DNA from: Treponema sp.
Lineage (GTDB): Bacteria > Spirochaetota > Spirochaetia > Treponematales > Breznakiellaceae
Reading direction: 5' to 3'
DNA: 5,045 nt
Assembly: GCA_031283505.1 (NCBI GenBank)
Contig: JAITBO010000369.1
Span: 1-5,045, forward strand
The notes under the pieces: model-generated
Seen by the model: only the letters and a program-made list of their open reading frames with translations
What the model was told of the DNA's origin: nothing
The model's database searches: none
Position numbers and translations under genes: made by a program
Shown here: positions 1-5,045 of the stretch, in pieces
How positions within the stretch are numbered: position 1 is the stretch's first letter
How the letters are laid out: every line of letters starts with the position of its first letter

Positions 1-41
1 AGTTTTCGCGGGAACACCGAAAAAACATCCTTTACCCTCAT
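1..41 (-). CDS. Possible start of another gene running off the left edge
   Basis: From the ATG at 39-41 an open frame reads MRVKDVFSVFPRK and leaves the window. An AGGGG lies five bases upstream (47-51), a fair ribosome-binding site. Thirteen codons cannot prove a gene. The xFxVFPRK pattern near the N-terminus reminds me of the start of some tyrosine recombinases (phage-type integrases) in treponemes, but this is recall, not a comparison I can run. The other strand also has open frames across this stretch. Confidence 0.33.
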   Translation of the reverse strand, partial: MRVKDVFSVFPRK

Positions 42-182
42 ACGGACCCCTTTTGCGGATATTGCAATCACAGCCGCAATGCCGCAAATTCGCAGATGTA
101 TAAATCCGCTGAACCGGCAACGCTAATTCGTTATAGGGTAAAGCAATAACACCGCTTATGCTGTTCTGGAAATAGGTAAAAT

Positions 183-225
183 GCGCAGTCCGGCACATCT
201 CATATACCGCCGGAACGTTATGCGC
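183..225 (-). terminator. Candidate terminator hairpin after the cluster
   Basis: Read on the minus strand, GCGCA (225-221) and TCCGGC (214-209) pair with GCCGGA (194-189) and TGCGC (187-183), with unpaired bases on both sides of the inner stem and a 14-base loop. ATTTTA follows the stem. Position, 130 bases after the last stop and before a possible next gene on the same strand, fits a terminator. The short T tract and the internal loop make it weak. Confidence 0.33.
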
Positions 226-277
226 CATCCTTTAAGATCTGCTCAAATGCTAAAAGGCCGAAATTCAAATTTTAACC

Positions 278-298
278 CTTTTGGGGTACTTCCAAAAG
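278..298. repeat. Perfect 7-base inverted repeat, possible weak terminator
   Basis: CTTTTGG (278-284) and CCAAAAG (292-298) flank a 7-base loop, 59 bases after the last stop of the cluster. On the minus strand it is followed by GGGTTAAAATTTG, which has no solid T tract, so intrinsic termination is uncertain. It might instead protect the 3' end of the transcript. Confidence 0.3.
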
Positions 299-356
299 AA
301 TAGCAGGAAGATTCTACAAATGGCCGTAACAGAGGACAAATTCCCGGCAGACGCCG

Positions 357-797
357 CTATACGTCGAACTCCGCCCATCTGACCTTGCCCGCCTTGATCA
401 CATCCCGCAGGCGTTTTTCCTGTTCATTCAAGGTCCGCCCGGATCCGCTTTTTACTTCCAAAAAAATCACTTCGCTGATGGCCTTCCGGTTCATCCCCTT
501 AAAAACCAGGAAGTCTACCGGCTTTCCGATGAACCGGCAGTCCCCGGGATCGAAGGGGAAACCCGGCAGGAGGGGCGCCATCTGTTCCGAAACGAGACCG
601 CCCAGCACCGCCCTGGATGCCTTGAGCCGGGCCTTGACTATCTCCTCGACTTTGCGGCCCTCCCATTCGGCGGCCTCCCGCCTCCTCCCGGCCCGCATAC
701 CCAGCCGCAGGCCGGTGACAAGAAAGACGAGGCAGAAAAACAGAAAAACGCAGAGAAGGATGATGAGTTGGGGGCCAAAGTATTCGAGGTGTTTCAT
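357..797 (-). CDS. Membrane-anchored predicted endonuclease related to Holliday junction resolvases
   Basis: With the ATG at 795-797 the protein has 146 residues. An N-terminal transmembrane helix (about 8-30) and a basic patch (RAGRRR) precede an Arg/Lys/Glu-rich helix (about 38-60). The conserved core follows: VLGGLVSEQMAPLLPGFPFDP, seen here as its EQMAPLLP and FPFDPGDCRF parts, then GKPVDFLVFKGM with Asp95, and IFLEVKSG with Glu114 and Lys116. The D...ExK pattern matches PD-(D/E)xK nucleases, and the whole fits the small Endonuc_Holl-type family (predicted endonuclease distantly related to archaeal Holliday junction resolvase). Activity is inferred, not shown. Starts at ATG 807-809 or GTG 831-833 are also in frame; I chose 797 because GGA lies 8 bases upstream and the helix then begins promptly. 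It is the last gene of the cluster, 58 bases after tonB (22 with the GTG start). No functional link to transport is evident. Confidence 0.8.
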   Translation of the reverse strand: MKHLEYFGPQLIILLCVFLFFCLVFLVTGLRLGMRAGRRREAAEWEGRKVEEIVKARLKASRAVLGGLVSEQMAPLLPGFPFDPGDCRFIGKPVDFLVFKGMNRKAISEVIFLEVKSGSGRTLNEQEKRLRDVIKAGKVRWAEFDV

Positions 798-855
798 CAG
801 AGGTTCCATAGAAATACTGTGGCATGAAAACACGGCGTTGGAAAGACCCGGCCCG

Positions 856-1503
856 TCATCCCTTAATCGTGAACCGCACCGGATACCGGTATCTCACCCC
901 CACGGGAACCCCGTTGGCTTCCGCCGGTTTTCCTTTGCGGCCCCGGAAGGCGTTGACTGCGGCATCCCCGAAACCCCGGCCCGGCGGGTTTTCCCTAAGG
1001 ACGGTAACCTGCCTTACCTCTCCCCGGCGGTCGATGAAGAGTTCCAGGTAGACCGTACCTTCGATGCCGGAGCGCAGGGCAATAGGGGGGTAGACCAGAT
1101 CGGCGAGGAGGTCCCGCTCCGAAAAGACCGGAGGAACAGAGATTCTGTGCATGGGGAGGTATTCTTCTTCATTTTCCGCCGCCCGGACGGGGGGAGCCTG
1201 GGATACAATCAAGGTTCCGGGATCGACAAGGACTTGATCTTCCGGCACTTCTTCTGTTTCTATCATGGTTTCTGCAATGGATTCCACAGCATTTTCCGGA
1301 ACCGGAGGCGGAGGTTCCGGCGGGGGGGGAGGCGGAGGAGGCGGAGCTTCTTCTTCAAAGTCGGTAAGCTTCATCACCGATACCGGCGGTTCCTTCGCTG
1401 CGATTACCGCGTCCATGGTGATGGTGAAGAAGAGGATCAGCAGCAAATGAAACGCGGTGACTGCGGCGAACAGGGCGAACCGGACCAGGCTGGTTTTACG
1501 CAT
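856..1503 (-). CDS. tonB: TonB energy-transducing protein
   Basis: This 215-residue protein has the full TonB layout. A basic N-terminus precedes a membrane anchor (about residues 8-30) containing His19, which fits the functional membrane histidine of TonB, preceded by Thr16 where Enterobacteria have Ser. A polyproline segment follows (nine Pro at 54-62, Glu63, four Pro at 64-67), then an acidic linker (about 68-120). The C-terminal TonB domain (about 125-215) carries LVYPPIALRSGIEGTVYLELFID, here quoted only as its YPPIA...GTVYLE core, then the GDAAVNAFR helix and a final VRFTI strand. TonB spans the periplasm and contacts the receptor Ton box. The ATG at 1501-1503 overlaps the end of the second exbD (ATGCGTAA) and has no clear ribosome-binding site, suggesting translation by coupling. 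The proline segment is short and nearly pure Pro rather than Glu-Pro/Lys-Pro repeats, so the periplasmic reach depends partly on the acidic linker. Confidence 0.93.
   Translation of the reverse strand: MRKTSLVRFALFAAVTAFHLLLILFFTITMDAVIAAKEPPVSVMKLTDFEEEAPPPPPPPPPEPPPPVPENAVESIAETMIETEEVPEDQVLVDPGTLIVSQAPPVRAAENEEEYLPMHRISVPPVFSERDLLADLVYPPIALRSGIEGTVYLELFIDRRGEVRQVTVLRENPPGRGFGDAAVNAFRGRKGKPAEANGVPVGVRYRYPVRFTIKG
1322..1329 (-). repeat. C8 homopolymer in the tonB polyproline codons
   Basis: Eight consecutive C on the coding strand (G8 on the plus strand) fall within proline codons 59-61 of tonB. Gain or loss of one base would shift the frame before the C-terminal domain. Confidence 0.85.
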
Positions 1504-1894
1504 CTTTTACAACAAAGCTGACGACCCGGTACTGGAGGATCTGAAGGATTTCCAGAACTTTGTGGACGTTTGAAAACGGCGTGTCCCGGTCGGCTATAAT
1601 ATGGAGGCGGGTGTCCGGGGCGTTTCTGTAGAGATCGCCTACGGCATTTTCAATAGTCTTGAGGGTACATGGGAGGCCGTCCAGGTAGACGGCGCCGGAA
1701 CGGTCTATCCAGATTTCCGTATTCTTTTCGGCGCTGGTTTTTTTTGCCGTTTCCGCTTCGGGATATTCAATTTTGACTTCCCTGCGGTAATTGATCAGGG
1801 CTACCAGCATGATGAAGATGAGGAGCAGAAACGCTACGTCAGACATGGAGTTGAGGGGTACGGTGAATTTTTTCCGCTCCCGGCGCAGTTTCAT
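1496..1894 (-). CDS. exbD: ExbD/TolR-family protein, second copy
   Basis: This 132-residue protein has a basic cytoplasmic tail (MKLRRERKKF), one transmembrane helix (about residues 17-35) and a periplasmic domain. Asp19 in MSDVAFLLLIFIML is the expected proton-carrying aspartate. The periplasmic part has the usual ExbD features: IWIDRSGAVYLDG, then HIIADRDTPFSNVHKVLEIL, close to the family's common AD-x-x-x-P-(Y/F) pattern, and a final strand VVSFVVKD. It therefore looks more canonical than the copy upstream. The ATG at 1892-1894 has a near-perfect AGGAGG with a 7-base spacer, the best ribosome-binding site in the cluster. It starts 17 bases after the first exbD, and its last 8 bases overlap the start of tonB. 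Together with ExbB it forms the motor for TonB; alternation or pairing with the first copy is inferred. Confidence 0.93.
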   Translation of the reverse strand: MKLRRERKKFTVPLNSMSDVAFLLLIFIMLVALINYRREVKIEYPEAETAKKTSAEKNTEIWIDRSGAVYLDGLPCTLKTIENAVGDLYRNAPDTRLHIIADRDTPFSNVHKVLEILQILQYRVVSFVVKDA

Positions 1895-1901
1895 TGTTTT
1901 G

Positions 1902-1907
1902 CCTCCT
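1902..1907 (-). promoter_or_regulatory. Consensus ribosome-binding site of the second exbD
   Basis: A full AGGAGG lies seven bases before the ATG at 1892-1894, in the 17-base gap between the exbD genes. As tonB lacks its own clear site, this site probably also sets tonB output through coupling. Confidence 0.8.
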
Positions 1908-1911
1908 GCCT

Positions 1912-2325
1912 TCAGGTTTTCTCCGAAGGATCTTCTTTCATGGTGAAAGAAAAAGAGTCGATGGACAGTCTTTGCGCCAATTCTACAAAGGAGACCACCT
2001 GCTGCCAGGGGGCGCCGGGGGAGACCGTGAGAAGTACCGCAACATTGGGGTTGGCGCTCACTGCCGAACGGATGGCCTGCTCCGCTTCGGGGGCCGACAG
2101 GACTTCTCCCCGGTAGAGAATGTATCCAAAGTCGTCAAGTTCAAAGCGCAGCAGGTCTTCTTTCAAAATCAGCCGGGTAGAATCTTTGGCGGGCAGGTTC
2201 ATCAGGAAACCCTTGTTTATATTGAACCCGGCGATAACGATAAAATAAATGATCAGTAAAAAAGCGATGTCGCTTGAGGCGCTTGACTCGTCAAAACTTT
2301 TTCTTTTTTTTCTTGCCAGATTCAC
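1912..2325 (-). CDS. exbD: ExbD/TolR-family protein, first copy (divergent)
   Basis: This 137-residue protein has the ExbD plan: a basic cytoplasmic tail (NLARKKRKSF), one transmembrane helix (about residues 18-35) and a periplasmic domain. Asp19 in SSDIAFLLIIYF matches the single essential membrane aspartate of ExbD/TolR, which takes up protons inside the ExbB ring. The start is GTG (2323-2325), fixed by a strong AGGAAGG five bases upstream and the lack of a better start. It begins 36 bases after exbB. Compared with the second copy it is divergent: the segment before Asp19 is Ser-rich, and the periplasmic stretch where many ExbDs read A-D-x-x-x-P is LTVSPGAPWQQV and lacks the Asp. A specialised partner in an ExbD heterodimer is possible but inferred. 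An A8 run occupies codons 5-8. Confidence 0.9.
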   Translation of the reverse strand: MNLARKKRKSFDESSASSDIAFLLIIYFIVIAGFNINKGFLMNLPAKDSTRLILKEDLLRFELDDFGYILYRGEVLSAPEAEQAIRSAVSANPNVAVLLTVSPGAPWQQVVSFVELAQRLSIDSFSFTMKEDPSEKT

Positions 2326-2330
2326 GGCAG

Positions 2331-2337
2331 CCTTCCT
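2331..2337 (-). promoter_or_regulatory. Strong ribosome-binding site deciding the GTG start of the first exbD
   Basis: AGGAAGG sits five bases before the GTG at 2323-2325, which supports this non-ATG start. Confidence 0.75.
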
Positions 2338-2361
2338 GAAAACAAGGGATACGGCCTTCCC

Positions 2362-3045
2362 TTATACGCTGATGTTGACAGAGCGAGGCTCCGCCGCCGC
2401 CCTTTCTCCGGCGCCGGTCGCGGCAAGCTCGGTGATCAGGTCCGAACAGGTTTTCTCCACATCGGCGGCGAATTTATCAACGACATGGCTGAACAGGGAA
2501 TGGGCGATCATGGCGATGATGGCGATGATGAGCCCGAAGACCGTGGTGATCAGGGCCTCGTAGATGCCATTGGCGACGATTTGGGCGTTTACCTCGGTGG
2601 CTTCGGCGATGGACTTGAAGGCCCCTATCATGCCCGAAACGGTACCCAAAAAACCCGTCAACGGGGAGAGGGAACCCAGGGCGGTAAGGAAGTTGAAGCC
2701 GTTTTCCAGGGAATTGATGCAGCTTAGGGCTTCCGCTTCCGTCGCCCGTTCCATGCGCTGTTCCGTAAGCCCCGAACGGTTCACCAGGGTAAGGAAGATG
2801 CGCGCCCCCACGCGCCGCCTGGTAAGGCCCGACAGGTACTCCCTGGCTCCGGCAATGTCGTCGTCTTTGATGAAACTTTCGACCCGTTCCTTCATGTCGT
2901 CGAGCCTCAGGTTGTGGTAGAGAAGGTAGACAACCCGTTCCAGGGCTATGGCTATGGTCGCCACCGAAAAGAGGAGGAGGGGCCACATAAATACCCCGCC
3001 CATTCTGAACAGTTCCAGCAACGAAAAACTTGTAGTTTCCCCCAT
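2362..3045 (-). CDS. exbB: ExbB/TolQ/MotA-family proton channel protein
   Basis: At 227 residues it has the normal ExbB length and the three-helix plan. TM1 is about residues 17-42 and ends in the conserved ALERVVYLL pattern. A cytoplasmic region follows (43-115). TM2 is about 117-142, with the family signature SPLTGFLGTVSGMIGAF, and TM3 about 160-185 (EALITTVFGLIIAIIAM). Thr130, Thr135 and Thr167/168 sit where polar residues line the proton path in this family. ExbB forms the inner-membrane oligomer around ExbD and uses the proton gradient to drive TonB. TolQ and MotA are relatives, but two exbD genes and tonB directly downstream, with a receptor upstream, make ExbB the best call. The ATG at 3043-3045 has GAGG five bases upstream. 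The C-terminal tail (about 208-227) is a short Ala/Glu-rich extension. Confidence 0.95.
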   Translation of the reverse strand: MGETTSFSLLELFRMGGVFMWPLLLFSVATIAIALERVVYLLYHNLRLDDMKERVESFIKDDDIAGAREYLSGLTRRRVGARIFLTLVNRSGLTEQRMERATEAEALSCINSLENGFNFLTALGSLSPLTGFLGTVSGMIGAFKSIAEATEVNAQIVANGIYEALITTVFGLIIAIIAMIAHSLFSHVVDKFAADVEKTCSDLITELAATGAGERAAAEPRSVNISV

Positions 3046-3050
3046 GGGCG

Positions 3051-3054
3051 CCTC
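3051..3054 (-). promoter_or_regulatory. Ribosome-binding site of exbB overlapping the lipoprotein stop
   Basis: In GTGAGGCGCCCATG the lipoprotein's TGA stop shares bases with GAGG, which sits five bases before the exbB ATG. Ribosomes finishing the lipoprotein would end on the exbB start signal. Confidence 0.65.
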
Positions 3055-3952
3055 ACTTTATTTTTACAAGATTTATTTCATGCATCAGGGATTCCAGTAT
3101 ATTATCCCATTCGTATTGAAGATAGATCCAGGCGGCGGCTTCCTCCCAGTCCCGAAGCAGAGTTCCGGAATTCCTCACTAGCCGCAGTTCTTCCGGGAAC
3201 AGCGCTTCGGTGTAGGCCGCGTTCCACCGCACATCTTCTCCCCGGACCCAGACTGCCCCTTCCGCAGTCCATTCCGGAGGCCGCGCTTTGGCCTTTACCA
3301 GTTCCGGGAACAGGATGGGCTTCCAGTATTCTTCAAATGCGTCCCGGCTTGCATACCCTCCGTTATCCTCCTGAGCCCGCCGCGCTTTCATCCATTCGGT
3401 GAGGGCGCTTACCCGTTCCTGCCGGTTCCTCAGGGCCGATATTGCCTGATCCCCGGCGATGAGGGAAGAGTTCCGCTGTATCTTTCCCCCGGTGATGTCC
3501 AGGACTTCTGTTTCACCGTCCAGGCGCAGGATTGCTTCTTCCCCGGTTTCCGCCGTTTTGAGCCGGAAAACCCCGCTCCCGGAAAGTTCCCTGGAGAACT
3601 CGTTCCAGCCCGACAAGTTGGGGCAGAGGAACTCCAGAGAAATAAGGAAGAAGTTCCCTTCCGCGTCAGGCTCCGAACCTAAAAGGCGCAGGGTGGGCAG
3701 GGCCTCGAACCGTATGGCCACTAATCCTTCCCCGTTTTTGCGCGACACTTTTTCTACCAGTATCCCTTCTCCCGAACCCAGGGCGGGCGTTTTTTCCCGC
3801 CGTTGTTTTTTGCCCCCGGTCCGGTACGCCGCCGTTTTCTTCTCCGCAAACGCCGAACCGTCGATGACTTCCCCGGCCTTTTGCACCACCGTGGAACAGC
3901 CGGCGGCGCATAAAAAGAAGACCAGTACGGCAAAGACGGACACGGCTTTCAT
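3053..3952 (-). CDS. Unrecognised lipoprotein coupled to the TonB-dependent receptor
   Basis: This 299-residue protein begins with a short basic and hydrophobic signal peptide (MKAVSVFAVLVFFL) ending in a clear lipobox, AAGC, with Cys19 as the lipidated residue and Ser at +2. That predicts export and lipid anchoring. The mature part starts with a low-complexity basic linker (about residues 35-58). A probable beta-rich stretch follows (about 60-155), then a charged, Trp-rich helical half (about 165-295) with blocks such as EEYWKPILFPEL, NSGTLLRDWEEA and WIYLQYEWD. I recognise no SusD, substrate-binding or enzymatic domain. The ATG at 3950-3952 is supported by the signal peptide directly after it and a GGAG eight bases upstream. 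The gene lies between receptor and exbB with gaps of 1 and 7 bases, which suggests a role with the receptor, for example as a ligand-capture or periplasmic accessory protein. That role is inference. Presence as a gene and a lipoprotein is firm; function is unknown. Confidence 0.85.
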   Translation of the reverse strand: MKAVSVFAVLVFFLCAAGCSTVVQKAGEVIDGSAFAEKKTAAYRTGGKKQRREKTPALGSGEGILVEKVSRKNGEGLVAIRFEALPTLRLLGSEPDAEGNFFLISLEFLCPNLSGWNEFSRELSGSGVFRLKTAETGEEAILRLDGETEVLDITGGKIQRNSSLIAGDQAISALRNRQERVSALTEWMKARRAQEDNGGYASRDAFEEYWKPILFPELVKAKARPPEWTAEGAVWVRGEDVRWNAAYTEALFPEELRLVRNSGTLLRDWEEAAAWIYLQYEWDNILESLMHEINLVKIK

Positions 3953-3953
3953 C

Positions 3954-5045
3954 CTAATAACTCCATTTAAAACCGAAGGACACCATGGGGATAGGCAGCC
4001 CGTAAGACGCGGAATTACCCCCCGTATCTACCTTGCCGGTGTACTCATTGAAAGTGGTGCTGCCCTCTTGGGCAGCGAAGATGGGGGCCAGGAGGTTTTC
4101 TACCCCTATGTAGATTTCCGTCCGGACCCTGCCGTTATGGTCAAAGAGAAAGAAAGAAAACTTTACGTCCAGGGGAAAGGACCAGGCGCTCCGCTCGTTT
4201 TCATCGTACCAGGAATCCCTGCGGTACTTCTGTATGATGACAGGTTTACCGTTTTCAACTATAGGTCCGTAGTTTTCATTAACTTCCTGGACAGGGTAGG
4301 AATAGAGTTCGTCCCCTGTCTTGGGCGTGATGCGTCCGCTGGCAAAACCGAACCGGACCGCAATGTTGAGACGGCGCAGGGGTTTGATGTTGAGGACCAG
4401 GTTGAAGTTGTGGAACCTGTGGAACGAGGGGTAGTACCACCGGCCGTCCATACTTTCGGTACTGCCCATGTTGAGTCCCTGATCGCTGGTCTGGGGGTCC
4501 ATGTATTTCGCCCAGTTGAATGAGTAAGAAATCCAGCCGTCCCAATACCGGGATTCAAATTTTTGCAGTTGGAGATCAAAGCCCCACACATTTCCTATCC
4601 CGTCAAAGGCAAAGGCGGGAACAATCGTATTGCTCGACGAGGTGTCCGCGGTTATATACGCCCGGTCGAAGACGCGCTTGTAGTAGCCTTCAATACTAAA
4701 ACTGTAACCCTGCTCAAAGTCGATTTTGGTTCCAATCAGGGATGTCCAGGAACGGTTCATCTTCATGTCGTAATCGTCTATGCCGCTGCTTTTTTCAATA
4801 AAACTGACGATTTCGTTCATGGAGGAAAAGAATCCTGTTCCCGCCGTGAGGGTGAGGGAATCAACAATACCCCGGTTTTTCAGGACGCCGAAATCCAGGT
4901 TGAGCCGGGGGTTCAGGGCCGGCCTGGTCCGGACGCTGAAATCCCTGCCCAAAAAATACAGGTGATCCACCCTGAGGCCCAGTTCCGCTCCGAACTTCTG
5001 ATTCGGCGAGGCGTACTCCACGAGGCCGTAGCCTGAGGTGGTAAA
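3954..5045 (-). CDS. TonB-dependent outer-membrane receptor, C-terminal beta-barrel part (5' end outside window)
   Basis: The reading frame stays open to the right edge, so this is the last 363 residues of a longer protein; the start, signal peptide, Ton box and plug domain are not visible. The GTG at 5019-5021 lies mid-barrel and is not a real start, since the codons before it still read as barrel (GYGLVEYASP). The segment alternates aromatic/hydrophobic strands with polar loops. It shows patterns typical of TonB-dependent receptor barrels: a PRLNLDFG strand, an EGYYKR strand, GWISYSFNW, a FHRFHNFNLVLN strand followed by FASGRITP, a VENLL strand near the end, and a terminal WSY whose last aromatic residue fits the outer-membrane assembly signal. 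The family actively imports ligands such as metal chelates, vitamins or glycans using energy passed by TonB. The ligand cannot be inferred here. Its stop is 1 base before the lipoprotein start, and exbB-exbD-exbD-tonB follow, so it is probably the main client of that motor. Confidence 0.9.
   Translation of the reverse strand, partial: FTTSGYGLVEYASPNQKFGAELGLRVDHLYFLGRDFSVRTRPALNPRLNLDFGVLKNRGIVDSLTLTAGTGFFSSMNEIVSFIEKSSGIDDYDMKMNRSWTSLIGTKIDFEQGYSFSIEGYYKRVFDRAYITADTSSSNTIVPAFAFDGIGNVWGFDLQLQKFESRYWDGWISYSFNWAKYMDPQTSDQGLNMGSTESMDGRWYYPSFHRFHNFNLVLNIKPLRRLNIAVRFGFASGRITPKTGDELYSYPVQEVNENYGPIVENGKPVIIQKYRRDSWYDENERSAWSFPLDVKFSFFLFDHNGRVRTEIYIGVENLLAPIFAAQEGSTTFNEYTGKVDTGGNSASYGLPIPMVSFGFKWSY
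3961..3964 (-). promoter_or_regulatory. Ribosome-binding site of the lipoprotein gene, inside the receptor gene
   Basis: GGAG lies eight bases before the lipoprotein ATG and falls within the receptor's final Trp-Ser codons. The receptor stop TAG follows, then one base, then ATG. This layout favours translational coupling. Confidence 0.65.

Larger units (their letters stand above)
1..356. other. Non-coding or poorly coding spacer beyond the gene cluster
   Basis: No convincing complete gene is visible. The stretch is visibly richer in A and T than the gene cluster. It holds a possible gene start at its left end, a bulged GC-rich inverted repeat (183-225), an A/T-rich inverted repeat (278-298), and an 8-base inverted pair TTTACCCT (31-38) / AGGGTAAA (135-142). 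TTTGCGG (52-58) also pairs with CCGCAAA (82-88). I see no tRNA, CRISPR array or insertion-sequence end. Confidence 0.6.

Noticed and set aside
1..149. Plus-strand frames open from the left edge to stops at 124 and 147, one containing FCGYC
   Set aside because: Two different frames are open over the same stretch with no known motif or start signal, so neither can be supported as the end of a gene.
345..356. CGGC/GCCG hairpin right after the last stop of the cluster
   Set aside because: Only four base pairs and no T tract follows, too weak for a terminator.
385..1521. A long plus-strand open frame of 378 codons opposite the nuclease and tonB genes
   Set aside because: It runs across two well-supported minus-strand genes, its product is dominated by Arg/Gly/Pro-rich low-complexity stretches derived from the complement of the proline codons, and it resembles no protein family.
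1496..2325. TolR in place of ExbD for the two small proteins, and TolQ for the upstream gene
   Set aside because: There is no tolA, tolB or pal nearby, while a TonB with a typical C-terminal domain and a receptor lie in the same cluster.
2504..2530. Short tandem-like repeat of ATGGCGATG
   Set aside because: It encodes the Ile/Ala/Met-rich third membrane helix of ExbB; the repeat follows from the protein sequence.
3459..4523. A 354-codon plus-strand open frame opposite the lipoprotein and receptor genes
   Set aside because: It crosses the junction between two convincing minus-strand genes and has no domain, signal peptide or recognisable motif, so it is a shadow frame.

Overview
The window carries one strand-consistent gene cluster on the minus strand, read from the right edge leftwards. 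Protein content and base composition point to a Gram-negative-type diderm. I favour a spirochaete of the Treponema type, such as a host-associated species of moderate GC. The pointers are the ExbD style (SDxAFLL membrane motif), a lipoprotein with no familiar domain, and a small Holliday-junction-resolvase-related nuclease. This taxonomic guess is inference; no rRNA or other marker gene is present.

Layout from right to left. Positions 5045-3954 hold the C-terminal 363 residues of a TonB-dependent outer-membrane receptor whose start lies beyond the right edge. Positions 3952-3053 encode an unrecognised 299-residue lipoprotein starting 1 base after the receptor's stop. Positions 3045-2362 encode ExbB, 2325-1912 a first ExbD, 1894-1496 a second ExbD, and 1503-856 TonB, which overlaps the second ExbD by 8 bases. 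Positions 797-357 encode a membrane-anchored protein of the predicted endonuclease family distantly related to Holliday junction resolvases. Positions 1-356 are mostly non-coding. They hold two inverted repeats that may end transcription of the cluster, and perhaps the first 13 codons of another minus-strand gene at positions 41-1.

How the genes fit together. ExbB and the ExbD proteins form the inner-membrane proton-driven motor and TonB carries the energy across the periplasm. The receptor is the outer-membrane gate, so the cluster is a self-contained active-import system with its own motor. The lipoprotein lies between gate and motor with coupled translation signals on both sides, so it is probably part of the same process. 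Very short gaps, stop codons overlapping ribosome-binding sites and one gene overlap argue for a single transcript. The promoter must lie right of the window. The substrate cannot be read because the receptor plug domain and any upstream regulator are outside it.

The points most worth a second look are the coupled lipoprotein of unknown function, the pair of unlike ExbD proteins, the C8 tract inside tonB's polyproline segment, the nuclease at the end of the transport cluster, and the possible gene start at the left edge.
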